Source of the DNA: Cystobacterineae bacterium
Lineage (GTDB): Bacteria; Myxococcota; Myxococcia; Myxococcales; Myxococcaceae
Direction: 5' to 3'
NCBI GenBank assembly: GCA_009781495.1
Contig: WQYA01000011.1
Coordinates: 1 to 41,588 of the forward strand
DNA: 41,588 nucleotides
A model generated the notes under the pieces. The model saw only the letters and a program-made list of their open reading frames with translations. It was not told where the DNA came from and searched no databases. The translations under genes were made by a program, and so were the position numbers. Shown one piece after another: positions 27,029-34,928 of the stretch (its first letter is position 1; each line of letters starts with the position of its first letter).

Positions 27029-28336
27029 ATGTCGAACGTTACTGTTGTTGGCGCCCAATGGGGCGACGAAGGCAAAGGGAAAATAGTGGACTTGCTGACC
27101 GAGCAGGCGGATGTGGTGGTGCGTTTCCAAGGGGGTGCGAACGCGGGCCACACGCTGGTAATTGGCAACGAGAAAACCATTTTACACCTGATTCCCTCCG
27201 GCATTATGCACACGGGGAAAACCTGCGTTATTGGCAACGGGGTGGTGGTGGACCCGGGGGTTTTGTTGAAAGAGATAGAGATGTTTCGCAAGCAAGGGGT
27301 GTTAAAGCGTGCGGAGCAATTGCTGATTTCCGAGCGAGCCCACGTTATTTTCCCCTGGCACCAGCAATTGGACGTGTTGCGGGAGAAGTCCGCCAAGGAC
27401 AAGGCCATAGGGACAACCGGGCGGGGCATAGGCCCGGCCTATGAGGACAAGGTTGCGCGCCGTGGCATTCGAATGTTTGAGTTGCTTTCGCGCGAGCGGC
27501 TTTGGGCGAAGGTGAAGTCCCGCGAAGAAGAAATAAGGGACGAACTGGCGCTTTGGGCAAAGAGAACCCAAAGCCCCCTCCCCGAGTTGGATTTTGAGGA
27601 GGTGGTTGAGCGCTATTTGAAATATGGGGAGCAGTTGGCTGAGTTTGTCAAAGACACCTCTTTGTTTTTGGACACGCAGTTGCGCCAAAATGCGCGCATT
27701 CTGTTTGAAGGGGCGCAGGGGAGTTTGCTGGACATAGAGCACGGCACCTACCCCTTTGTGACGAGCTCCGCTTGTGTAGCGGGGAATGCGGCCGTAGGCT
27801 CCGGTTTAGGGGCCCATGCGGTAGGGCATGTGGTAGGGATTTCCAAAGCCTACACAACGCGGGTAGGGGGGGGGCCCTTTCCCACGGAGTTAAAGGATGC
27901 CTTAGGGGAGAAGTTACGCAAAGACGGTGGGGAATATGGCAGTACGACGGGCAGGCCGCGGCGCTGCGGGTGGTTGGATGCGGTGGTATTGCGTTATGCA
28001 GCGCGCACCAACGGGCTTTGGGGTTTAACGTTGACGAAGCTGGACGTGCTTTCCGGGTGGCCTCAGCTGAACATTTGCGTAGCCTATGAAGTAGCGGGCA
28101 AGCGCATAGAAGAGATTCCGTGCGACATTGAATTGTTGGCGCAAGCTGAGCCCATTTATGAAGTGCTTCCGGGGTGGAGCCAGTCGCTTAGCCAGGCACG
28201 CACATGGGAGGACTTGCCGGAGAATGCCCAAAAATACATACGCAGGATAGAAGAAGTCAGCGGCATTCCCGTTGTCGGCGTTTCTGTTGGGGCAGAGCGC
28301 AACGAAACCATCCTCCTGCAAAACCCCTTCAGCTAG
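27029..28336 (+). CDS. purA: Adenylosuccinate synthetase
   Basis: PurA condenses IMP with aspartate using GTP, the first step from IMP to AMP. All family motifs are visible: QWGDEGKGK near the start, GGANAGHT, TTGRGIGPAYEDK, GAQGSLLDIEHGTYPFVTSS and GSTTGRPRRCGWLD. The ATG at 27029 places the core motif at the usual distance; an ATG at 27011, directly after the addA stop, adds six residues. 435 residues, normal. Nine consecutive G (27866-27874) encode the Gly-Gly-Gly before PFPTEL. It probably shares a transcript with addBA. Confidence 0.96.
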   Translation: MSNVTVVGAQWGDEGKGKIVDLLTEQADVVVRFQGGANAGHTLVIGNEKTILHLIPSGIMHTGKTCVIGNGVVVDPGVLLKEIEMFRKQGVLKRAEQLLISERAHVIFPWHQQLDVLREKSAKDKAIGTTGRGIGPAYEDKVARRGIRMFELLSRERLWAKVKSREEEIRDELALWAKRTQSPLPELDFEEVVERYLKYGEQLAEFVKDTSLFLDTQLRQNARILFEGAQGSLLDIEHGTYPFVTSSACVAGNAAVGSGLGAHAVGHVVGISKAYTTRVGGGPFPTELKDALGEKLRKDGGEYGSTTGRPRRCGWLDAVVLRYAARTNGLWGLTLTKLDVLSGWPQLNICVAYEVAGKRIEEIPCDIELLAQAEPIYEVLPGWSQSLSQARTWEDLPENAQKYIRRIEEVSGIPVVGVSVGAERNETILLQNPFS

Positions 28337-28347
28337 GGCTCCATTTT

Positions 28348-28376
28348 GCCGTCATACGGCTTAAGGCTTATTTTTT
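28348..28376 (+). terminator. Likely terminator after purA
   Basis: GCCGT-CAT-ACGGC (28348-28360) forms a perfect 5-bp stem, followed by TTAAGGCTTA and a run of six T (28371-28376). A second overlapping stem (28364-28369 with 28379-28384) loops out the T run. Position 12 bp after the purA stop fits an intrinsic terminator, though the T run starts 10 bp from the first stem. Confidence 0.45.
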
Positions 28377-28535
28377 CAAAGCCTCGCCTTCCTTGTCTGA
28401 CGACACAACAGAAACGCTGTCCCCGACAGGGGGGGGGCCCATACCCGAGGGGAGGAGGAGGAGGGGGGGGTTGAAGTTTATACAGCCGCATAGGGGGGGG
28501 CACGCACTGAGCGAGCGCTGCCGGCATGTGCGGGT

Positions 28536-28541
28536 TATAAT
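28536..28541 (+). promoter_or_regulatory. Consensus -10 box close to the Hpt start
   Basis: TATAAT lies 6 bp before the ATG at 28548. Transcription would start about at the ATG, giving a leaderless mRNA; if the ATG at 28554 is used, the leader is about 6 nt. No clear -35 hexamer lies 17 bp upstream. No Shine-Dalgarno is seen before the start. Confidence 0.4.
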
Positions 28542-28547
28542 CCTTCC

Positions 28548-28898
28548 ATGAGCATGAAGGCCTTAGCTAGCTGTGTGGATTGGGATGAATTGAGGAGCAA
28601 TTGCGGGGAAGACGAGGAATTGCTGAAGGAGCTGGTGCAGATTTTTCTTTCGGAAAGTCCTCAAATGCTGGAGGACATTCGCCGAAGTTGGCTAACCGCG
28701 GACGCTTTGGCCCTCAAGCAGACGGCCCACCGTCTCAAAGGCTCCCTGGTGAGTTTGGCTGCCAATTCGGCAGCCCAATGTGCGCAATTTTTGGAGCAGC
28801 TGGGCTATGAAGCGAAGCTTGAAGGTGCAGGCGAAGGGGTGGCCGAGTTAGAGCGTCGAATGTCAGCGCTTCACGCGGAGTTGAAGCAGGCGGTTTAA
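28548..28898 (+). CDS. Stand-alone histidine phosphotransfer (Hpt) protein
   Basis: The 116-residue protein is a single Hpt domain, an all-helical shuttle that passes phosphate between receiver domains. His61 in TAHRLKGSLVSL is the phospho-acceptor with the usual following Lys-Gly-Ser. There is no kinase domain or receiver attached and none adjacent; the nearest receiver is the single-domain regulator at 31076-31465. It is preceded by a terminator and its own promoter-like sequence, so it is probably transcribed alone. Confidence 0.85.
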   Translation: MSMKALASCVDWDELRSNCGEDEELLKELVQIFLSESPQMLEDIRRSWLTADALALKQTAHRLKGSLVSLAANSAAQCAQFLEQLGYEAKLEGAGEGVAELERRMSALHAELKQAV

Positions 28899-28983
28899 AA
28901 CCTATAACCGGCGTTGGTTTTGTTTTATGCCGGCAGCGGATACCCAGCGGCATGCCGTTGGTCCGTATTTTGCTGTTTTGGTC
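28899..28983. terminator. Short convergent gap with inverted repeats
   Basis: The 85 bp between the convergent Hpt and VKOR genes contain ATGCCG (28927-28932) pairing with CGGCAT (28948-28953), and the perfect palindrome CGGCATGCCG (28948-28957), followed on the plus strand by T-rich sequence. A bidirectional terminator is plausible but the stems have no clean T tract. Confidence 0.3.
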
Positions 28984-30315
28984 TTAGAGTGTGTCGAAGG
29001 CCGGGTGCTCGGCATTGCCCTTGGCCAGCGCCATGGCCACCCAGAAGGAGGGCACGAGGCCGACCGGTTTGCCATTCAGCAGGAAGAAGGGAGTCCCTTC
29101 AATGCCATGGCTTTGGGCCAGGGCGATGTCGGCATACAACCTGGTCAAAGCGTCCGGCGAAGCCATGCAAGCCTCCAGCTGGGCGCGTGAGGTTTTGCCG
29201 CTGGAGGCAACGGCGAGCACGTCTGCGCGGGTTTCCAGTTTGGCCATATGGAACAAGGCGTGGCGCAGTTGTGCGAAGTCAGCGGCGCCCTCCAGGCAAA
29301 TTTGGGCCAAAGCAGCCGAGCATTGCACGCCCTTGGGGGGGCTATCCGGGAGGAGGAGGGGGGGGGAAACAGAGGAGGGGTGGCACTCCCTATCAAGGGG
29401 GTAATAGCGAGGCTCCACGGCGATGCTGCCTTCTGGGACGCTGCGCAGCAATTGAGCCAGGACGGTTTCCGCGGTTTTGCAGTGGCCGCATTTAATGTCC
29501 GTAAAGTCCTGCAAGACGACGGGGGCCTGTCGATGGCTGCGGCCCGGCGTAGGCGCAGCGACAGGGCGGCCGGGTTTGGCGAGGAAGGCGGCGCGAGCCT
29601 GTTTGAGTTGGCTGCGTGTTTTGGTGTCCAAGCCGGCGAGGAAGTCCTCCAAGCTGGGGGGGGTAGCGGAGGGGTAGCCGGCAGGGGTAGGGGCAGAGTC
29701 ATTATCCCCCGAGGCCAGGAGTGGGCTAGGTGGGGGGGGCAGTGTTTTCTCTCCGAGGGGTTGTAGGAGGGCAGTGGGGAGGAGGACGAAGGCGAGGCAG
29801 AGGAGGGAGGCGAGGGGGAAGCTGTTTTTAGCCAGGTGGCTATAGAGGGGGAGGAGGGCGAAGGCGCAGAAGGCATAGGTAAGGACGAGGGCGAAGGTAG
29901 CCATGCAGCTAAGGCAGACGGAGCCTGCCTGCCAGGAGACATAGGCGAAGAGGGCGCAGGAGAGGGTGCCGGCGAGGGCCCAAAGTCGGGCGCCCCAGGT
30001 GGTGATGCCGAGCCATGCTGGGTTTTTTTTGAAGCAGAGGCCTGCGGCCCAGGCGAGGGCGCCCAATCCCCAGACGAGGCCCCAAGCGGCCACGGGCAAG
30101 CCGAGAGTGGACTGCACCCAGGCGGCGAAGGCGGTATCCCACACTTTTTCGCAGTTAAGGGTTTGGTTAATGCTGCAAGCCGCACTTCCCCCCTGGCGTA
30201 CTTTCATCAATTCCAGCCATTGCCAGAGGGCCAGGGCGGACATGAAGGCGGCGCTCAGGAAGAGTCCCACGTGCGAGGTTTTGGAGAGTGGCAAAGCGCG
30301 GGTTTGCTTCGTCAT
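28984..30315 (-). CDS. VKOR domain fused to a DsbA-like thioredoxin domain
   Basis: Such fusions make disulfides in secreted proteins: the membrane VKOR half re-oxidises the periplasmic thioredoxin half using quinone. Residues 15-185 form the VKOR bundle with several membrane segments, the loop cysteines Cys48 and Cys55 (ACSINQTLNC) and the active CLSC (134-137). A Pro/Ser/Ala-rich linker (about 190-225) leads to the thioredoxin-like domain with active site CGHC (276-279) and the cis-Pro loop GTPFFLLNG. Extra cysteines at 311, 332 and 340 lie in the DsbA-like part. The gene is alone on the minus strand; its linker is encoded by long C runs on the coding strand. Start ATG has no visible Shine-Dalgarno. 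Confidence 0.9.
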   Translation of the reverse strand: MTKQTRALPLSKTSHVGLFLSAAFMSALALWQWLELMKVRQGGSAACSINQTLNCEKVWDTAFAAWVQSTLGLPVAAWGLVWGLGALAWAAGLCFKKNPAWLGITTWGARLWALAGTLSCALFAYVSWQAGSVCLSCMATFALVLTYAFCAFALLPLYSHLAKNSFPLASLLCLAFVLLPTALLQPLGEKTLPPPPSPLLASGDNDSAPTPAGYPSATPPSLEDFLAGLDTKTRSQLKQARAAFLAKPGRPVAAPTPGRSHRQAPVVLQDFTDIKCGHCKTAETVLAQLLRSVPEGSIAVEPRYYPLDRECHPSSVSPPLLLPDSPPKGVQCSAALAQICLEGAADFAQLRHALFHMAKLETRADVLAVASSGKTSRAQLEACMASPDALTRLYADIALAQSHGIEGTPFFLLNGKPVGLVPSFWVAMALAKGNAEHPAFDTL

Positions 30316-30404
30316 AGGGAGGGCTATACACCAAGGAGGCGGGCAAACGGAACGGGTTTCTCAGGGCGGAGCGTAGGGGGGTAGTTTTAAGGGGGGTGGG
30401 GTAC

Positions 30405-31079
30405 TCAGTCCGGTTTTTGCGGGGGTATCGTCAAAGGTTTTTGGGAGGAGGCGCCCGAAGATTTTTGAGGGGGCGTACTCAAGGCTTTTTGGGAAGCGGT
30501 AGCCGAGGGTTTTTGAGGGGGGGGTGGAGGAGAAAGGCTGGGGGACTTTTGGGAGAGTACCGGAGGGGAAGAGACTTTAGGGGCAGCCCTTATGGATTTT
30601 GCAGGGGGGGTGCTAGGGGCCTGTTTTTTAGGTGGCGGCAAAGTCACCACCCCGACGAAGCGCGAAGCGCCCACCATTTCCACCGTACGGTTGGCTTGGG
30701 CAAACCCCGTCTGTTTCAATTGGACGCCCAGCAAGCAGGCATCCGCCGCCAGTGCAATGGGAATGCCTGCTGCATTTTGGATAATGGAGTCCAAAGCGAC
30801 AACAACGCAGTTGCCATGGCCCAGTTGGCTGCTCATCTCAATAATGATGCGCGAGGCCGAATTCAAATCCGTGCCTTCTGCGAGAATGAGGCGGACGGGA
30901 CGCTCCAAATAGGTTTCGCCTGCTCGCGCCAAGGCCTTGGCCAAGGGCACGACAGAAAGCCCGGGCGCCGCAGGGAGAATGGCCAGCGAGGACCATTCTT
31001 TCTTCTGGGTTGCAAACCACAATTTTTGAATTTCGTTTGAGGCAAACTCAGGAAAGCCAGGGTTGGGAGAAGAATTCAA
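30405..31079 (-). CDS. BY-kinase-like protein lacking the P-loop, with repeat tail
   Basis: Residues 30-150 resemble the MinD/BY-kinase ATPase fold of polysaccharide tyrosine kinases: VVVALDSIIQNAAGIPIALAADACLLGVQ aligns by pattern (only partly quoted: ALDSIIQNAAG, ALAADACLLGV) with the Walker A' strand and following helix, and SRFVGVVTL with the closing strand. The Walker A position reads AILPAAPGLSVVPLAKAL, without the Gly-Lys-Ser/Thr needed for ATP binding, so it is probably not an active kinase. The Pro/Ser-rich tail (150-224) has 8-residue repeats around SQK/PQK. TTG start overlaps the regulator stop (TTGA) and has AAGGAAG 6 bp upstream. Last gene of the polysaccharide operon. Confidence 0.65.
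   Translation of the reverse strand: MNSSPNPGFPEFASNEIQKLWFATQKKEWSSLAILPAAPGLSVVPLAKALARAGETYLERPVRLILAEGTDLNSASRIIIEMSSQLGHGNCVVVALDSIIQNAAGIPIALAADACLLGVQLKQTGFAQANRTVEMVGASRFVGVVTLPPPKKQAPSTPPAKSIRAAPKVSSPPVLSQKSPSLSPPPPPQKPSATASQKALSTPPQKSSGASSQKPLTIPPQKPD
30412..30531. repeat. 24-bp tandem repeat inside the BY-kinase-like gene
   Basis: Units begin at 30412, 30436, 30460, 30484 and 30508, an exact 24-bp period, each starting G(G/A/C)TTTTTG on the plus strand. They encode the 8-residue units with alternating SQK and PQK. Exact spacing and sequence drift among units indicate an in-frame minisatellite. Confidence 0.85.
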
Positions 31080-31465
31080 AATTCACTTCCTTTCCGAACG
31101 GAAGAAACAACGGCCTGCGTAAACTCTGCTCTGGTGAAGGGCTTGGTTAAATAACGTTTGGCGCCCAACTCCTCGGCCTGAGCCCTGTCTTCAGGCAAAG
31201 TCCGCGCACTCATGACGAGGACAGGAATGTCGTTGAGGGCTTCCACGCGCATGAATTCCAATACGTCATAGCCTGAAGATTCCGGCAACATCAAATCCAA
31301 AACCACCAAAGTGAAGGAGGTCTGTTTCAGTGCAGCCATGGCGCGCCTGCCGTCGGGCGCCTCCACAACTTCAAAGCCCAACAGACGGAGATAGCCCTTC
31401 ACCAACTTGCGCAGCGAAGGGTCATCTTCAACCAAAAGGGCTGTTTCAGTGGTTGCTTCAACCAT
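31076..31465 (-). CDS. Single-domain response regulator (receiver only)
   Basis: The 129-residue product is one CheY-like receiver with the acidic pocket Glu13-Asp14-Asp15, phospho-acceptor Asp57 (VVLDLMLP), Ser87 (VMSAR) and Lys108 (LTKPF). There is no output domain, so it should act by protein contact or in a phosphorelay. The ATG at 31465 overlaps the stop of the barrel gene (TAATG), which fixes the start; an upstream start at 31513 would lie inside that gene. Being within the polysaccharide operon suggests control of export or synthesis. No kinase is encoded in this window. Confidence 0.9.
   Translation of the reverse strand: MVEATTETALLVEDDPSLRKLVKGYLRLLGFEVVEAPDGRRAMAALKQTSFTLVVLDLMLPESSGYDVLEFMRVEALNDIPVLVMSARTLPEDRAQAEELGAKRYLTKPFTRAEFTQAVVSSVRKGSEF
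31086..31092 (-). promoter_or_regulatory. Ribosome-binding site supporting the TTG start of the BY-kinase-like gene
   Basis: AAGGAAG on the minus strand ends 6 bp before TTG at 31079, within the 3' end of the regulator gene. It supports a TTG start with translational coupling. Confidence 0.55.
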
Positions 31466-32805
31466 TAATAACTCCCAGAATATTCTATGGTCAGGCTCAA
31501 GCCTATACGCCACTGGTTGGTTCGAACAAGCACAGGCTCCGTCTCCGTCGGCATAAATTGTGGCAAGGAGGCATAGTTTCCTCGCAGCTCCGTTCGAAGA
31601 TAGGGGTTAAACCTATAGCCGATGGCGGCCTCCATAAAATAAGTTGTCATCGCCATCTGCTCCGCTATTAACCCCAGCCCCTTCCCCATCCCTCCTCGCC
31701 CTTCTGCATAGACATCCTCCCACCGCCATCTTAACCCTACACTGGCCTCCGCACGCTCATAGGCCGAAGCCGTATAACGGTCCAAAAAAGGCGCTATTTG
31801 CCCAAGCGCGTCCATGTCAAGGCTGTGCGTCTCCCAAGCAAAATGGCGCAAAAAACGCAAAGCCACATAGGGGGCTGCGCTCCATTGAAAGGGCTGCTGC
31901 GGGCCCAATATGGTTTGTGTTTCGCTAGGGTCTTCAGAGGCAGGAATTTGCCCAGGCGCAGGACGCCCGCCATAGGCAGAGGCGCCCGCCGAAAGCTCAA
32001 CGGTGGTTTGCTCGTCGAAGCTGTGCCTCCATGTTTCATAGACGTCCACGGTGCCCGCCTCGGCACGGTTGGACAAGAAAAAACCATAACGTCCTGCCAA
32101 CCTCAAAATCAGCGTGTCGTTGGCCGTCATTTGCCACTCTGTCTGCAAACCGAAAAAAGGCGTACGCGCCATCGGCAAATAGGCCCGAGACTCTGCCCCT
32201 AACCCTCCCCCCCAGCCATAACCTATAAAAGCCAATACCATCCAATAACGTGAGAGCGGTATTTCAATGCCCGCTTCTGTTTCCAACTGCACGTCCGTCA
32301 AAGCAAAGGTATTCGCACTTTGACTGGGAATGGGCCGAGGGTTCAACGGAACGCCAGGCAATGCGGGCGCCCCCGTAAATGCAGCCAACAAGTCCATTTG
32401 CCCATAGGAAAAAGTCTGCCGTACATAGGGGCGCGCCGCTCCTTCTTTGCGGTGCTCTGCAAGCCAAGCAAGCCGGTGGTAGTGCTCAAAACGCCTTCCC
32501 GGGGTGATGCGCGTGACAGAGTTTCCGGCAGCATCCGTATACTCATATTGGTGAGGCCCGGCGTTCACCTCCCGTAGACGCAGCATGGGGGCATAAATCC
32601 CTGAAAAATGCCAGGCCCCCCCCCACAGCTCCGTCTCTGCCAGCGGAAGAAGCTCCACATCCACGGCATGGTTGGCTGTCAGCGTATCCATCCCCTCATA
32701 GGGGCTGCGCTCTACGGCTTCAGCCCGCGCAGAAAGGGTATAAATCCCCTCTAGCTGCCCAAAGGCAAGCCCCGGAAACAGACAGAGGAGGGAAAAAAAT
32801 CCCAT
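31465..32805 (-). CDS. Outer-membrane beta-barrel protein of the polysaccharide operon
   Basis: The ATG at 32805 (GGTGGA upstream, one base after the OPX stop) gives a 446-residue product with signal peptide MGFFSLLCLFPGLAFG. The mature chain consists of long alternating strands with aromatic girdles and ends in a run of strands (LSLTIEYSGSY), consistent with a large barrel of about 16-18 strands. Its coupling to a short OPX protein suggests a polymer-export porin, comparable to the barrels that accompany OPX proteins lacking their own membrane-spanning part in Myxococcota. No sequence motif proves export; a generic porin is the alternative. Confidence 0.75.
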   Translation of the reverse strand: MGFFSLLCLFPGLAFGQLEGIYTLSARAEAVERSPYEGMDTLTANHAVDVELLPLAETELWGGAWHFSGIYAPMLRLREVNAGPHQYEYTDAAGNSVTRITPGRRFEHYHRLAWLAEHRKEGAARPYVRQTFSYGQMDLLAAFTGAPALPGVPLNPRPIPSQSANTFALTDVQLETEAGIEIPLSRYWMVLAFIGYGWGGGLGAESRAYLPMARTPFFGLQTEWQMTANDTLILRLAGRYGFFLSNRAEAGTVDVYETWRHSFDEQTTVELSAGASAYGGRPAPGQIPASEDPSETQTILGPQQPFQWSAAPYVALRFLRHFAWETHSLDMDALGQIAPFLDRYTASAYERAEASVGLRWRWEDVYAEGRGGMGKGLGLIAEQMAMTTYFMEAAIGYRFNPYLRTELRGNYASLPQFMPTETEPVLVRTNQWRIGLSLTIEYSGSY

Positions 32806-32806
32806 G

Positions 32807-33406
32807 TTATTCCACCAAAACGACGTCACCCGGCCTGAGTTTGAAACGGGCAGCTTCTCCTTCTGCTCGCGAGAGCGCCTCCCAGCCAAACAAAATTCGA
32901 ATACGGGGCTGCCCCGGTTTTTCCTCGCGGAGGACAAAAATGTTCCGCTTCGCAAAATTCGTCATCCCACCTGCTGCCGCAAGCGCCTGCAACACACCGG
33001 AGCCGCTCGCCAGCGTATAAATGCCCGCCTGGTTCACTTCCCCAAGCACAGAAATGGAAAGCTGGTGGACTTCTTCCAATGACACCGTCACAGAAGGGGT
33101 GTTGATGTATTCTTTGAGGCGGACCTGCAACTGCTGAGCCAGCGCCATCGGCGTATAGCCCGCTACCGTTACTTCGTTCAGCAAGGGAATCGACAAACGC
33201 CCATCCGCACGGACACGCCCTTGCGCAGACATGTTGTCGTGCTGGAAAATGCGTATGGCGATGATGTCTCCAGGGCGGATGACATATTCCCCATCCGACA
33301 TGCTGGAGTCTTCATAGCGATCCACCAATATATAACTGCCCTTCACAGGACAGGCCGCCACCAACACCCAACAAAAACAGCCTAAAACCCAAAGCTTCCC
33401 CTTCAT
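32807..33406 (-). CDS. Short polysaccharide export (OPX, Wza-family) lipoprotein
   Basis: The ATG at 33406 gives about 199 residues with lipobox VAAC (residues 16-19). The Poly_export domain (SDGEYVIRPGDIIAIRIFQ through NEVTVAGYTP; key part RPGDIIAIRIF) is followed by one SLBB domain (VLGEVNQAGIYTLASGSGVLQALAAAGG in part: GEVNQAGIY). The protein ends at RPGDVVLVE, so it lacks the extra domains and the C-terminal amphipathic helix with which E. coli Wza crosses the outer membrane. It should therefore need a separate pore, probably the next gene. It lies 13 bp after the flippase stop. Confidence 0.88.
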   Translation of the reverse strand: MKGKLWVLGCFCWVLVAACPVKGSYILVDRYEDSSMSDGEYVIRPGDIIAIRIFQHDNMSAQGRVRADGRLSIPLLNEVTVAGYTPMALAQQLQVRLKEYINTPSVTVSLEEVHQLSISVLGEVNQAGIYTLASGSGVLQALAAAGGMTNFAKRNIFVLREEKPGQPRIRILFGWEALSRAEGEAARFKLRPGDVVLVE

Positions 33407-33419
33407 AAAGGCAGAAACC

Positions 33420-34928
33420 CTAGGAGGCCGCGCGTTCTTTTTTAAAAGCCATGCGTACAAACTCATACATCTCCTGCAAGTTGACGGCGCGCAACAACAC
33501 CGCCAATAGAAAATAGGCCACAGCGTCCACTCCTATACGGTATAACACGTTCCAACTTGTGTAGGCCGATAACCCTAGGTCCAACCCAACCACCGTGGCA
33601 CAGACGGCCCCTGTTCTCAACAACACCTCCGCTGAGCGCCTATCAAAACACCGCTTGCCCAACGTCGCAAACATAATCAGCATAATCCCCCCCTCCGTAA
33701 ACAACTGGATAAGGGACGCCCCTACCCCGCCCCCGCCGGGGCCCAGCCATTGCAAGGCGGGCCGGAGAAATAAGGCATTCAACAGCGGGTTGAGCAGCAT
33801 TCCTGCAGCAGAAATCCAAACCAAAGTCCAGGCGCGCTCCTCCATAATGAGAGCGGTCGCGGAAATGATGGATATGTACATAAATGTATAAACGGGGGCT
33901 AGCAGGCGCATGGCTAAAATGGCTTCACGGTATTTATCCCCCGCAAGCGTCAATATCCAAAAGTCCGCCCCCAGGGCGATGAAGAGGGAAATGGGGACGG
34001 AAATGCTCAATATCAACTCCAACATCCTGCGCAAAACTTGGTTGAATTCCTCCTGGGAGCGGTGACGGGCCCGCGCAAACAAGGGCATCACTACCCAGCC
34101 CAAAAAGGGCGTAATCAACAAAGCAATGCTGGCCAAACTGGAGGCGGCGCCATACCAGCCGGCTTCTTGGTTCCCCACGAAAAAGCTCAGCAGGCTGACG
34201 TCCACCTTGTTGTAAATTGTATGGAAAATTTGGTTTAAATAAAGCGGCAGGCAACTCAACAACACCACTTTGAGCGCCCCCAAACGTAGGTTGACAAAAC
34301 GCAACCCCAAATGTTTGCGGGCCAGCCACCAGCACCCCAGCGACTCCAACAGCTTGGAGCCCAAAAGCGCCAAAGGAATCCCCTCCAGACGCTCCACCAC
34401 AAATACCGAAAATAAAATCCCCCCACCCCAGAGAATTTTCCCGACAATGTTGTTGACGGACAAACCATCCACAGTGCCGCGCGCATGCAGCAACGCCGCC
34501 AGGCTTTCTTTTATGATGGAAAAGGTTTGGGCCACACCAAACAGCAAGGTGACGCGTACCTCCAAAGCGGAGCGGCCTACCCACCACATGAAACCCGTAA
34601 TGCCCCCCAAAAGCAGCACCGTCATCACCAGACGGAAAACCATGACGGCGCCAAAAAATTCATTCGTGTGCTCAGGGCGAACCGGAATTTCTTTGCGTAT
34701 ATAAACATCCATCCCCAAGCTCAGCACCACAAAACAGGTGGTCGCAAAAGCCTCTGCAGCGTTTTGAAGCCCAAAAGCTTCGGGGCCCAACCACCGAGGG
34801 AGGAAAATGCGCATGCCCAGCGCAATCCCCCACGTCACCATCAGAGAGCTTCCGAGTTTGATGGCGTTTCGAATGGAAAGCAGAATGTCGCTTGAAACCT
34901 TCGGTGAGGCCGTCACTTTAGCTTGCAC
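33420..34928 (-). CDS. Polysaccharide/lipid-linked oligosaccharide flippase (Wzx-like)
   Basis: The 502-residue integral membrane protein has about 12-14 hydrophobic segments and the family pattern of MOP-superfamily flippases (early LGPEAFGLQNAAEAFA; mid YNKVDVSLLSFFVGNQEAGWYGAAS, quoted only in part as VDVSLLSFFVG). It would turn undecaprenyl-linked sugar units across the inner membrane. GTG at 34928 overlaps the preceding sugar-transferase gene by 11 bp. One GATC of the few in the window is close by in the operon. A polymerase gene (Wzy) is not found in the window. Confidence 0.85.
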   Translation of the reverse strand: MQAKVTASPKVSSDILLSIRNAIKLGSSLMVTWGIALGMRIFLPRWLGPEAFGLQNAAEAFATTCFVVLSLGMDVYIRKEIPVRPEHTNEFFGAVMVFRLVMTVLLLGGITGFMWWVGRSALEVRVTLLFGVAQTFSIIKESLAALLHARGTVDGLSVNNIVGKILWGGGILFSVFVVERLEGIPLALLGSKLLESLGCWWLARKHLGLRFVNLRLGALKVVLLSCLPLYLNQIFHTIYNKVDVSLLSFFVGNQEAGWYGAASSLASIALLITPFLGWVVMPLFARARHRSQEEFNQVLRRMLELILSISVPISLFIALGADFWILTLAGDKYREAILAMRLLAPVYTFMYISIISATALIMEERAWTLVWISAAGMLLNPLLNALFLRPALQWLGPGGGGVGASLIQLFTEGGIMLIMFATLGKRCFDRRSAEVLLRTGAVCATVVGLDLGLSAYTSWNVLYRIGVDAVAYFLLAVLLRAVNLQEMYEFVRMAFKKERAAS

